From: Chrysochromulina tobinii
Taxonomy: Eukaryota; Haptophyta; Prymnesiales; Chrysochromulinaceae
Assembly (NCBI GenBank): GCA_001275005.1
Contig: JWZX01001457.1
Span: 1-20,451 of the forward strand
Direction: 5' to 3'
DNA: 20,451 bases
Shown here: piece after piece, positions 1 through 7,391 of the stretch
Position numbering within the stretch: position 1 is the stretch's first letter
Layout of the letters: every line of letters begins with the position of its first letter
Translations under genes and position numbers: made by a program
The notes under the pieces: generated by a model
Told to the model about the DNA's origin: nothing
What the model saw: only the letters and a program-made list of their open reading frames with translations
Database searches by the model: none

Positions 1-206
1 ATGGAGATGTGTGTCTCCGTGTGCTCTGTAGGTTCGCTTTCTGGAAAACTCTCTTCAGCATCGCGCTCTTCTCTGCTCTGCTCTCTCAGGGTTACCGGTA
101 CGCACTCCGCCCTCTCAACAAGAAGCTAATTAGCTTGCTTGCGCTTCTCAATAGAGCTGTGCCTGAGTGCACCAAGAGGACGGGTGCTGGGGCATCGGAG
201 AGATAG
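1..206 (+). CDS. Possible 3' terminal exon(s) of a gene truncated at the left edge
   Basis: Seen: an open frame from base 1 can be joined over a candidate 62-nt intron (28-89, donor GTAGGT, pyrimidine-rich end CTCTCTCAG) to a frame that reads GYRYALRPLNKKLIS and ends at TAG 204-206. The joined exons keep phase 0. The short downstream peptide is basic and hydrophobic but matches no family I recognise. The call rests only on plausible splice sites and an open frame. The stretch could equally be non-coding leader or trailer, because the same segment is open in more than one frame. No function is proposed. Confidence 0.25.
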   Translation, partial: GDVCLRVLCRFAFWKTLFSIALFSALLSQGYRYALRPLNKKLISLLALLNRAVPECTKRTGAGASER

Positions 207-662
207 GGCACGTGCAGGATATTCAAAGGTGTTAAGGAGGGGGGAGTGCGCGCGTCCGCTTATGCGCTTAAGCGTCTGGCGCTCGGCGACGGATGGCCGT
301 CAAAGACGACAGCACGACACAATTGTGACGTGTGTAGACGAGCGGACAGCATCAATTGGACGGGCCTCAATTGGACAGCATCTGGGCCTGATAAAGTAAG
401 CGCGCAACTGTTGTCTTCTTTTGATTTGTAAGTGACCAAGCTACGGTGTGAATTAAGGCAACCGGGCGGGGCTTTAAAGCGGCCCGGCGTCCGGCCCGGC
501 GGCTGATCGAGTAACGAGTATGCCCTGCGAGTATGGCTGTGATAAGGGGGTCCAGGGGTCCCCGAGCCAGTTTTAACCGCACACGTATGTACGCCGGTCC
601 GGTGTCTTGGGTGTCGAGTTATAAACATTGGCTGTGAATTCATAAGGACTGACCCTTTCTCA
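207..662. other. Intergenic region upstream of the ALG14 gene
   Basis: I see no convincing gene here. A minus-strand ORF crosses it (260-718), but it overlaps the ALG14 start and has no family-like features. A 10-bp direct repeat TCAATTGGAC occurs at 353-362 and 368-377, and a GC-rich run CGGCCCGGCGTCCGGCCCGG lies near 479-498. The sequence just before the ALG14 ATG contains CTGAC followed by a pyrimidine run, but no clear acceptor AG before the start codon. The ALG14 promoter and leader presumably lie here. Confidence 0.5.
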
Positions 663-1337
663 ATGAAAAGAACTTCGCCGGACCTTGTAGCAATGAGCGT
701 GTTGCTGCTCGTTGCCATTTTCGGCCTTCTCCTCTGTTGGCTCGCACGTGTTGTCAGCCTTCGACTCAGCTACAAGCGAGCTGCGAATCCAGCTGGCATA
801 CCACCCGTTCACACCATGGCGGTTCTCGGCTCCGGCGGCCACACCGCGGAGATGCTCGCACTGCTGAAGACGCTGGATCGCTCTCTCTACTCGCCACGTG
901 AGTATGTGATTGCGACCACTGACCACACGAGCGCGCAGCGCATCGAGGCTTTTGAGGCATCGGACAATGCCAATAAGTCGAATCATCGGCTACTGCTCCT
1001 TCCGCGCAGCCGCGAGGTGGGCCAGTCGTACGGCTCGTCGGTGCTGACGACGCTGTATGCGATGATGCACGCCGTGGTGCTGGTGCTACGCTCGCGTCCT
1101 TCGCTGCTGCTGTGCAACGGGCCTGGCACGTGTGTGCCCATAGCAGCCGCCGCGATCGCATTGCGCTGGCTCGGCATCAAGTACGTGACCGTCGTGTACG
1201 TCGAGTCCATCTGCCGTGTTGAGAGCCTCTCGCTGAGCGGCAAGCTGCTGCTCCCATTTACGGACCATTTCCTCGTGCAGTGGCCGAACCTCGTCTCCAA
1301 ATACCCGAAAGCGAGGTTTATTGGCCGCCTCTGCTAG
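663..1337 (+). CDS. ALG14: ALG14-like subunit of the UDP-GlcNAc transferase for lipid-linked oligosaccharide
   Basis: Role known for the family: Alg14 is the ER-membrane anchor that recruits catalytic Alg13. Together they add the second GlcNAc to dolichyl-PP-GlcNAc on the cytosolic face in N-glycan precursor synthesis. Seen: 224 residues, the usual Alg14 length, with an N-terminal hydrophobic segment (about 10-33). The glycine-rich motif GSGGHTAEML is at 56-65, RSREVGQSY at 115-123, NGPGTCVP at 152-159, YVESICRVESLSLSGK at 179-194 and the late VQWP at 205-208. It is intact, with no intron, and starts at the first ATG of the frame. The AMBRA1-like gene converges on it from downstream, with about 0.6 kb between. 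No ALG13 is visible in the window. Identification is strong. Confidence 0.93.
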   Translation: MKRTSPDLVAMSVLLLVAIFGLLLCWLARVVSLRLSYKRAANPAGIPPVHTMAVLGSGGHTAEMLALLKTLDRSLYSPREYVIATTDHTSAQRIEAFEASDNANKSNHRLLLLPRSREVGQSYGSSVLTTLYAMMHAVVLVLRSRPSLLLCNGPGTCVPIAAAAIALRWLGIKYVTVVYVESICRVESLSLSGKLLLPFTDHFLVQWPNLVSKYPKARFIGRLC

Positions 1338-1948
1338 CAGGCTTCAAGCGTCTTGACACGCGTTTTGATTGCGGTGTTCGAGGGAGGAGTGCGCTGCGAG
1401 CCCGAGCGGGTGTAGCGCCGGCCTCGCGCCTTCGACGCTTTGGAGCCTCTGTGCGCCGCCGCCCACTGGAGAGTCGAGAGAGGTGGTTTGTTGCGACCCA
1501 AGAGAGACAAAGACGTAAGTATACATAAATACGCACGCATATACAGCATGTAACCCCTCCATCATACTACAAGTAGGTTTCAGCCGGCGGCTCTTGGGCC
1601 ACAGCATATGTGGTGGTGCGATATGTCCCCGACCGTCCGGTCCCAGCACATGCCTGCAGTGCTCGGCGCGCCCCACGTACCGTATTACCAGATGTTGTTG
1701 TGCCGCCACGGTGTTGAAGTACACGCCGTGATTCCGACGGCCAAGGAGGCTGGGAGGCACAGCCTACCCGCACGAGCGTGGGGGACTGGTAGCCAGATGC
1801 GCCTGAAACGGCGCCAGGTGCGGCCGGTTCGGCGCCAGATGGAGCCAAGCCGCCGGGACGGGGTGGGCCTACGGGTGGTGTACGATAGAGTTGGACCTCA
1901 ACCGCACTCCACCGTCGCCCCGCTCTCGCGCGCCACGACCCCCAGCCT
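1338..1948. other. Convergent intergenic region between ALG14 and the AMBRA1-like gene
   Basis: About 610 bases lie between two converging stop codons, presumably both 3' UTRs. An AT-richer patch with short purine/pyrimidine alternation (about 1515-1555) contains TGTAAC, which might act in 3'-end formation, but that is a guess. A plus-strand ORF (about 1608-1952) is open but shows no family-like motif and antisense-overlaps the end of the next gene, so I do not call it. Confidence 0.45.
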
Positions 1949-3682
1949 CTAGCTGCTGCCTGCACCGCCGAGCTGCATGCCGGTGCGGTCAAACTTGAAG
2001 GCGCGAATGCGGCCGTCCTTGGTGGCGTAGAGGAAGCCGAGCTCAGCGCACGCGTGCGGGTGCGGATGGAAAAGCGCCACGTTGGACTCGTCGGTGCTAT
2101 CGACGGCGAAGAGCTCGACCTCCTCAGTCAGTTGGCGCGCGCCACCCGGTTTGGGCTGGAACTCTATACAGCGGAGCACCGCGTATTGCGGCGCCTGTGC
2201 GAGAGCCGGTGCCTGACACCGGCCATAGCCGATAAGAACAGCGAAGGGCAGAGGCGCGAACTGCACCGAGGTCACAAACGGGCAGTTGGGCAGGGCGACC
2301 GTTTGGAGGGCTACGCCCATCGACCGGCGCTGCAGCGAAAAGGTGCGCAGGTGGTATCCAACCTGCGGGTCTAGCTCGCACAGGGCCAGGTAACGGCCAC
2401 AGCGCGACACGTCAAATCCAGCATCGGAGTACATCACTGAGCGTGCGACGTTAAGGGCGGGACGTTGTTCGTCGAGGCGCATAGTCATCAAGTCGGCCGA
2501 GCGGTCGAGCGGCAACGTCCACATGGAGAGCTGCACTGTGAACGGCGGCGCCTGATGCGGCTGGTAAAGCGTCGGCTGTGGCGGCGGCTCGGGCGGTGGC
2601 TCGGGGTTCGTCTCCGCGACGAAGAAGAGCTCATGGGTGGCTGAACGCTTGAAGGCTACGCAGCGCTGTGGGTTGGCGCCATTTAGGATCACCACCTTGG
2701 TCGCAGCCTCGTCCTCGGGCGACCCTCCCCCCCCGGGCCGCGGCGGCATCCCGGCGCCCGCTGACTCACCCGGCGTTACTGCTGCTGCTGCTGCTGCTGG
2801 CACGGCGGCTGCTGCTGCTCCACCGGCGTTGGCGCCGCCCGCGTTGGCGCCGCCCGCGTCAGCGCCGCTGGATTCGATGTCCGGCCCGCTCATGCCGCCG
2901 TCGCCGCCGCCGCTGCCGCCGCCGCCCTCGCCGCCGCCGCCACCTCCGCCCGCGCCTCTGGGAGTTGAAAGGCCGGAGGGTGCCGACGAGACACCACCCG
3001 CCGACGAGACGATGGAAACCAGGCCAGCCCCCAGGCGCTCGAGGATCGTAGGGCGGGGCGGGGCCAGCGAGGCGGGCGGCGAGGGCTGTCCGTCGAGCGG
3101 CAGCACCGTGTGCGGCGCGCGCTGCGTCTGCCAGCGGCACAACCAGATCCGCCGGCCCGATGTGACAGCGAGCAGCTCGCCCGTAGAGTGGAAGGCGATA
3201 CATGAGACGACGAAGTCGAAATTGAGCACGCGCACGCATTTCTCGGTGTCCAGGTCCCATATGCGCACGGACTCATCGAGGGAGCCGGACGCGAGCACCT
3301 TGCGGTCGCGCGGATGGAACTTGATCGACCAGGGTGTGCGCCGGTGGCCCTTCAGCGTGCACACCAGCCCCCACGTCGCGCAAAGGAAGACCTTGACAGT
3401 ATGGTCGCCGTGCGTGCTCGCGAAGAGGACGCCGTCGCTGCTGAACGCGAGCGCTATTGTCGATTTCGCTTCCGGATTGAGCTTGCAATAGGCACTCGAG
3501 CGCATCGGCGCCTGCAGCCACTCGCCCGCGGCCCATCGAAGCAGCTGCATCTCGACGTTGGGCGACGAGCCGCGCTCGCGTTCCATGAGCAGGTGCATGA
3601 CGCTCCTCGGGCAGCCGCGCCGGCGCGTCGCGCCAAAGATGCCAGCGCCACGGGCGCTTAGTTCCTGAGCCCTGCTCGCCAT
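1949..3682 (-). CDS. AMBRA1: AMBRA1-like WD40 protein with split beta-propeller
   Basis: Known: AMBRA1 is a DDB1-CUL4 ubiquitin-ligase substrate receptor acting in autophagy and cyclin D turnover. Its propeller is split by a long disordered insert. Seen: 577 residues. WD40 blades occupy about 72-185, including GHRRTPWSIKFHP (112-124) and ASGSLDESVRIWDL (131-144), a signature I associate with AMBRA1. A disordered insert (about 195-375) carries Gly-rich 244-263, Ala-rich 276-302 and a PPPEPPPQP stretch. A second folded part (about 380-567) ends with ESNVALFHPHPH and ATKDGRIRAF, like closing blades. The start is the ATG at the top of the frame. An acceptor-like CTCTCCTAG lies only 15 nt before it on the minus strand. 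The protein is shorter than the metazoan one. A generic WD40 protein is the alternative. Confidence 0.78.
   Translation of the reverse strand: MASRAQELSARGAGIFGATRRRGCPRSVMHLLMERERGSSPNVEMQLLRWAAGEWLQAPMRSSAYCKLNPEAKSTIALAFSSDGVLFASTHGDHTVKVFLCATWGLVCTLKGHRRTPWSIKFHPRDRKVLASGSLDESVRIWDLDTEKCVRVLNFDFVVSCIAFHSTGELLAVTSGRRIWLCRWQTQRAPHTVLPLDGQPSPPASLAPPRPTILERLGAGLVSIVSSAGGVSSAPSGLSTPRGAGGGGGGGEGGGGSGGGDGGMSGPDIESSGADAGGANAGGANAGGAAAAAVPAAAAAAVTPGESAGAGMPPRPGGGGSPEDEAATKVVILNGANPQRCVAFKRSATHELFFVAETNPEPPPEPPPQPTLYQPHQAPPFTVQLSMWTLPLDRSADLMTMRLDEQRPALNVARSVMYSDAGFDVSRCGRYLALCELDPQVGYHLRTFSLQRRSMGVALQTVALPNCPFVTSVQFAPLPFAVLIGYGRCQAPALAQAPQYAVLRCIEFQPKPGGARQLTEEVELFAVDSTDESNVALFHPHPHACAELGFLYATKDGRIRAFKFDRTGMQLGGAGSS
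2777..2959 (-). repeat. Gly/Ala low-complexity coding segment
   Basis: This GCC/GGC-type trinucleotide-rich DNA encodes residues about 242-302 of the AMBRA1-like protein: first a Gly run, then AGGANAGGANAGGA tandem units, then Ala blocks. It is part of the insert between the two halves of the propeller and is probably disordered. The antisense long ORF here is a by-product of this composition. Confidence 0.8.
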
Positions 3683-4101
3683 CTTCCGCCGCGCGAGCTA
3701 GGAGAGAAGCGAGCGAAGTTGTGGGCACGTGCTGTCTTCATAGGCGTGAAGTGGGAATTGTTGAGACGAGGGGCCAGGGGCCCTCGAGCGAGTAGTGAGG
3801 ATTACAGCAGCGGCGCTGCGAGGGAGCCATTGGAGGGAGCGTTCTCTCGGGGGGTTCGGGGGTCTCGTCGCTTCGAATACAATGCACACTTCGGCCTGGC
3901 TTTGACCGCCAGCTCATGTTATGTCGTAACGTGCACACCGTACACCGAACCGTCTTGACGGAATCGCCTCCGTATGCCGTCTCGGACCGACCCGGCTCGT
4001 CTCCTCGTCACACCATCACCTTTTTCACACACGCACGCGTACAAATTTGCACTGACAGCAAGTTGTGCATCTCGGACGCCTAGGCAACGCAGCGGCCTTG
4101 A
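3683..4101. other. Intergenic region upstream of the AMBRA1-like gene
   Basis: About 420 bases lie between the start of the AMBRA1-like gene and the stop of the next minus-strand gene. I find no gene. On the minus strand, a pyrimidine-rich stretch ending CTTCTCTCCTAG (AG at 3698-3699) lies 15 nt before the ATG and looks like a splice acceptor. The rest should hold the promoter of the AMBRA1-like gene and the 3' end of its upstream neighbour. Confidence 0.45.
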
Positions 4102-4509
4102 TCACTTGGGCTTCGCAACCTCTCGGATCAGGCGCTGAGGGCTTTTCTGTGTAAACGAGTGCATGAACTCCTGCGCCTGCGCCAAGTTCTGAGCCGCACC
4201 TGGGATCACATGTCTGTAGATGTGCTCGCGATGGGCCGGCCCGAGGTCACCCTCTTGCGCGTGCACCAAGCTCTCAGCCATCGTCGTGGCACCGGGAGAG
4301 AGGATAGATGCATGTTGAGTGACCACTGGCACGACCGTCTCAATCTTGTCGACGACGGCAGGGGTGGTCGCCTTGCCTGGGACGACATGCCTGTAAATGT
4401 GCGCACGGTGGGCTGGACCGAGGGCACCTTCTTGCGCTTCACCCGAGACACCGCGACGGGCCGCGGTCATGACGATTCGGCGAGTTGCGAGCATCTTGCG
4501 AGGGAGCAT
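4102..4509 (-). CDS. Small putative mitochondrial protein with duplicated LGPAHxxHIYRHVxPG motif
   Basis: I do not recognise the family. Seen: 135 residues. The first about 22 are rich in Arg/Lys with no acidic residue (MLPRKMLATRRIVMTAARRG), as in a mitochondrial presequence. A 21-residue motif occurs twice, at 25-45 and 84-104, with 18 of 21 positions identical. The core is EG.LGPAHR.HIYRHV.PG. The linker is Val/Thr-rich, and the C-terminal tail is basic (QKSPQRLIREVAKPK). The reading frame has G/C-rich third positions, whereas the overlapping plus-strand ORF does not show this clearly and begins with GTG. It diverges from the transporter gene with 335 bp between starts. Function unknown; a small mitochondrial assembly or complex subunit is only a guess from the presequence. 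Confidence 0.6.
   Translation of the reverse strand: MLPRKMLATRRIVMTAARRGVSGEAQEGALGPAHRAHIYRHVVPGKATTPAVVDKIETVVPVVTQHASILSPGATTMAESLVHAQEGDLGPAHREHIYRHVIPGAAQNLAQAQEFMHSFTQKSPQRLIREVAKPK
4198..4437 (-). repeat. Two diverged copies of a 63-bp coding repeat
   Basis: Copy 1 (4375-4437) and copy 2 (4198-4260) encode the duplicated 21-residue motif of the small protein. The two peptides differ at three positions (A/D, A/E, V/I). The DNA has diverged more, with many synonymous differences, so the duplication is old and the protein sequence looks constrained. Confidence 0.8.
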
Positions 4510-4844
4510 GCTGGACGGTCGATTGCGCGTCTCGTCGAAATTCGTCGATTTCGGCAGGAATTTGTAGTCCTATCTTACCCAACTTATGGGCTGGGGTCGA
4601 CGAGAGTGGCCTTGATTCACTCTCTCACTCACACCCTCACCTCCTTAGCGGCGCCCCGCTTGTGCTCGCTGTGCTCGCCTGTACAATGCAGCCAAAAGTC
4701 ATGTAAGCGCGCTTGCATGAGCGCCGCTGTATGTGTGGTCTTGTTTTGACTTGACTTGTTTTGTCTTGACTTGACTTGATTTAACTTCACACTTTCGCTC
4801 CCTCTTCTCCTCGCCCGCCTAGGATTCCTACCCCGTGAAAACGA
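4510..4844. promoter_or_regulatory. Divergent promoter and leader region, small protein / transporter
   Basis: This 335-bp stretch between divergent start codons should contain promoters for both genes. On the plus side it holds a candidate leader intron (annotated separately) and clustered TTGAC units at 4746-4780. I see no TATA box that I would defend. Confidence 0.5.
4703..4822 (+). other. Candidate 5'-UTR intron of the transporter gene with TTGAC array
   Basis: Seen: donor-like GTAAGCGCG at 4703 resembles the GTGAGCGCG donor of the supported intron in the ABC1 gene. Then come several TTGAC units (4746-4780), each fitting the YTNAY branch-point consensus. A long pyrimidine tract follows, ending CCCGCCTAG at 4822. 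The leader after splicing is 22 nt. An in-frame TGA at 4836-4838 shows the main CDS cannot extend upstream, so the intron would be non-coding. A short upstream ORF (ATG at 4686) would end at that TGA. The call is not proven without cDNA. Confidence 0.5.
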
Positions 4845-6002
4845 ATGACAGCCTTACGATCGCGCGTCGGCTGGCACGATCCGGTCGACGACGCCGCGAA
4901 GGTGGTGCACCGCTTTAAGCTTATCGCCTGCATCGTGGTCTGGTTCGGTTCGAGCGCCGTATCCACGGCGTGTGCCAAAGTCGCGCTCTCCATGCTCGCT
5001 CCGAAGTCTGGCAGCTGCGCGCTCACCATCACATCGGTGCAATTCACCGCCGCCGCTTTGGCGGCAGTGGCCGCGTGCGTGCTCTTGCGCCGGCGGCCGC
5101 CGCCGGCGGCGCGCGAGCTAGTGTTCGTCTCGATAGCCTACACGCTCGGCTTCCTGTTCCTCAACCAGTCGCTCGGCCGGCTTGCAGCCTCCTTTACGGA
5201 GACAGTGCGCGGCCTCGAGCCGCTCACGTCGTTCGCGCTCGCGCGGCTGCTTGGAGCGCGCGGCAGCCAGCTGGTGCCCGTGACGGCGACGGCGCTCGGC
5301 GTGGTGCTCTGTGGCGCGGCCCTCAGTGTCTGGGCGCAGCCCAACTTCGACGTGGGCGGCCTTCTGCTGGGGCTCCTGGCCAACACCGCCTTCTCGGCGC
5401 GCTCGCTTCTCGTGACACTGCTGCAGGATGCGCAGCGCAAGCTTGGCGGCGAGATCGACAGCGTGAGCCTCTTCGCCGCGCAGCACGTCCTCGGCCTGAT
5501 GCTCCTAGCACCCGCTGCGTATGCCGACGAGGGAGCCGTGTGTCTCGCTGAGCTCGGGGAGAGATGGCTGGTGCTGCGTGCGGCGCTGCTGAGCGCGCTT
5601 GGATTTGTAAGCTACAACTTCCTGTCGCTGTACGTGCTGCTGCTGCTCGATGTCGTCTCGCATTCCGTGTGCAACACCGCCCGGCGCGCCGTCACCATCA
5701 TCGCCGCGCTCCTCATCTTCGCCACGCCAATCTCGGTGCCGTCGGCGCTCGGCATCGTGCTCATTATCGGCGGCTCCGTCGCGTACGCTGTGGGCAAGGA
5801 GGCTCCCGCGCGGGCCAGGCCGGAGAGGCTTCTCTCATTCAGCGAGAGCGACGTCGAGGGAGAGCCTACCGAGCAGGCTCACCTCAACCCGGACGACCTT
5901 CATGGGCTCCCGCCGACAGTCGCGAGGAACGTCGCCGGCGGGGACAACTTGAGCGCGATGAGCGGCAAGGCTGACGATCCTCGTTGTACGTCGCGTACGT
6001 GA
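4845..6002 (+). CDS. DMT-superfamily transporter, triose-phosphate/nucleotide-sugar (TPT) type
   Basis: Known: TPT-domain proteins are antiporters of plastid sugar phosphates or of Golgi/ER nucleotide sugars. Seen: 385 residues with about ten hydrophobic segments between 25 and 316. ETVRGLEPLTSFALARLLG (119-137) matches the conserved fourth/fifth-helix region. NTARRAVTIIAALLIFATPIS (277-297), followed by SALGIVLIIGGSVAYA (300-315), matches the family's C-terminal helices. Plastid TPTs bind phosphate with a Lys-Arg pair near this second motif; here I see Arg-Arg (280-281). There is no clear plastid leader: only about 24 polar residues precede helix 1. The hydrophilic tail (318-385) is acidic and Ser-rich. 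Substrate cannot be told from sequence. An in-frame stop just upstream fixes the start. Confidence 0.82.
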   Translation: MTALRSRVGWHDPVDDAAKVVHRFKLIACIVVWFGSSAVSTACAKVALSMLAPKSGSCALTITSVQFTAAALAAVAACVLLRRRPPPAARELVFVSIAYTLGFLFLNQSLGRLAASFTETVRGLEPLTSFALARLLGARGSQLVPVTATALGVVLCGAALSVWAQPNFDVGGLLLGLLANTAFSARSLLVTLLQDAQRKLGGEIDSVSLFAAQHVLGLMLLAPAAYADEGAVCLAELGERWLVLRAALLSALGFVSYNFLSLYVLLLLDVVSHSVCNTARRAVTIIAALLIFATPISVPSALGIVLIIGGSVAYAVGKEAPARARPERLLSFSESDVEGEPTEQAHLNPDDLHGLPPTVARNVAGGDNLSAMSGKADDPRCTSRT

Positions 6003-6156
6003 GCCTAAACCCGACCACTGCCCGACCATCCTCTGATACATTGTATTCGCGGAAACCCACATTTACCGGTAACGGTCGCAGTGTGAGGTGTTGCCCTCCA
6101 CATATTTGACTTGACTTACACTTGACTTGCAGATTACGTTGCGGCGTGTGTTGTGA
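6003..6156 (+). promoter_or_regulatory. Short leader region of the armadillo-like gene with TTGACTTGACTT array
   Basis: Only 154 bp separate the transporter stop from the next ATG. The end of the stretch reads TTGACTTGACTTACACTTGACTTGCAG (6106-6132), written here as three TTGAC/CTTGAC groups followed by CAG. With GTAACG at 6069 as a possible donor, this would be a 64-nt leader intron. An in-frame TGA at 6154-6156 directly precedes the ATG. The same pentamer array lies upstream of the transporter. It could be a branch-point-rich acceptor or a promoter element. Confidence 0.4.
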
Positions 6157-7035
6157 ATGAATAGGACTCTTCATAGAATGGCCGTCCCAGTGTCAACGGC
6201 CCCGGCCGCAGCTTCGCGGTCGTCGTCCTCGGCTCCGTCGTCCTCGGCTCCGTCGTCGAGCCAACTCAAAATATCCTACGCGCAAGCGCAGCAGGCCTTC
6301 GCTGCCGCGGAGGCCGCGTCGGCTGCCACGAAGGCCGTGATGAGCACCGTGTCCACCGCGAAGCTCTCCGCAAAGCTGACGACGGCGACCGAGCACAGCG
6401 ATCGGGTTGCGGCTGCGCACATGATCAACGAGCGGTTCGCCGCTTGCGCCTCATATGAGGAGGCGATCGCCCTCGTCGCGGATCTGCTCCGCGGCTCACG
6501 AGGCCTGTGCGCCGCCCTCGTCGAGATGCTCGTGAACGGCGACGCGCTTGGTGAGATTGCGGTGCAGCTGCTGCTCAGCCTGAGCCTGAACAACGACGGC
6601 GCCGAGAACGTGGTCCTCGCCGGCGCGGTGCCTGTGCTCACGGCAGTGCTCCGTGCGGACGAGCCGCTGATGCGCGCGCACGGGCTTGCGTTGCTTGCGA
6701 CGTTGGCTGAGCGACCGGCGCTCATCGCGACGCTCGTCAAGGCTGGCGTTGTCAAGCTGATCTGCTTTCTAGGCATGGGATCGGTGGCCGACCCAGGCAG
6801 TGCGGTGCAGCTCTGGCCGTCGCTGCTCGACATTGCAGACCTCCTGCTGCGCGACCCGCGAAACGTGCCTGACCGGCAACGTCAGCAGCTGCGCGATGTC
6901 CTCGTGGCTGCCGCGCGCAGTCATAAGGCTGGCAGCCTTCCGCTCGCGCTCACGGACGTGCGCACCCTGAATCGACTCATGATCGGCCTGCGCGCCCTCA
7001 ATCTCGTGGCCCCGCAGGCGAAGGCTAAGAGGTAA
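6157..7035 (+). CDS. Armadillo-like helical repeat protein
   Basis: Seen: 292 residues. The N-terminus (about 9-36) is Ser/Ala/Pro-rich with a tandem SSSAPSSSAPSSS. An Ala-rich helical stretch follows (40-80). From about 85 to 225 there are regular hydrophobic helices of the armadillo type, for example GDALGEIAVQLLLSLSLNN, DGAENVVLAGAVPVLTAVLR and PLMRAHGLALLATLAERPAL followed by ATLVKAGVVKLICFL. The pattern of a G..P.L..LL-type turn after each helix pair is typical of ARM repeats. It ends with a basic tail. Such proteins are scaffolds; no partner can be read from the sequence. It is co-directional with the transporter, 154 bp downstream. A second ATG 21 nt in (M8) could be an alternative start. 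The family assignment is by fold pattern only. Confidence 0.62.
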   Translation: MNRTLHRMAVPVSTAPAAASRSSSSAPSSSAPSSSQLKISYAQAQQAFAAAEAASAATKAVMSTVSTAKLSAKLTTATEHSDRVAAAHMINERFAACASYEEAIALVADLLRGSRGLCAALVEMLVNGDALGEIAVQLLLSLSLNNDGAENVVLAGAVPVLTAVLRADEPLMRAHGLALLATLAERPALIATLVKAGVVKLICFLGMGSVADPGSAVQLWPSLLDIADLLLRDPRNVPDRQRQQLRDVLVAAARSHKAGSLPLALTDVRTLNRLMIGLRALNLVAPQAKAKR

Positions 7036-7391
7036 GAGCGGAGTGCACGAGCGATCCCGCCGCATCGGTTGCGCGGCTCGCACGCCCGGTCTTCGCCCGG
7101 TCCGCTTCCGCGGCGACGTCGCGGCAGCCACCTGGCCAGGACCCGGGGCAGAGCAGACAGTCTAATGTACCCGCCCGTACCATGTTAAAATAAATAAGCG
7201 ACTAACGTCTTTTTCCGCGCGCGTTCCGGGCTGACTCCTCTTGGCGCCGGCAGGTGATGAGGATCTGGATCACGGATCTCATCATCATATTCATTGGAAG
7301 AATCGTACGGCAGATCTCATCAGACAGGGTTGCAGCACCGCGCGCAGCCACACTGGCCATTGCCGAGGGTCATGCCGAGCTTGCTGCGCTG
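7036..7391. other. Convergent 3' intergenic region
   Basis: This lies between the stop codons of the armadillo-like gene (+) and the Arf-like gene (-). It contains AATAAA on the plus strand at 7189-7194, about 155 nt after the armadillo stop, a possible polyadenylation signal. A 10-bp direct repeat GATCTCATCA is at 7275-7284 and 7313-7322. I see no gene. Confidence 0.5.
7189..7194 (+). terminator. Possible polyadenylation signal AATAAA
   Basis: An AATAAA hexamer lies in an AT-rich patch (GTTAAAATAAATAAG) within otherwise GC-rich sequence downstream of the armadillo-like gene. Haptophyte and other algal genes do not reliably use this hexamer, so the role is uncertain. Confidence 0.3.

Noticed and set aside
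260-718. 152-codon minus-strand ORF over the ALG14 start
   Set aside because: It overlaps ALG14 antisense, has no family-like motif and has a composition of random translation.
1608-1952. 114-codon plus-strand ORF in the ALG14/AMBRA1 gap
   Set aside because: No motif and basic random-looking composition; most likely 3' UTR.
2637-3491. 284-codon plus-strand ORF antisense to the AMBRA1-like gene
   Set aside because: It is poly-Ala/Pro produced by the antisense of a Gly/Ala-coding segment; a GC-rich DNA shadow.
4159-4749. 196-codon plus-strand ORF antisense to the small duplicated-motif protein
   Set aside because: It has a GTG start, weak third-position bias and runs into the leader array of the transporter gene. 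The minus frame has an ATG, a presequence and conserved repeats. Not absolutely excluded.
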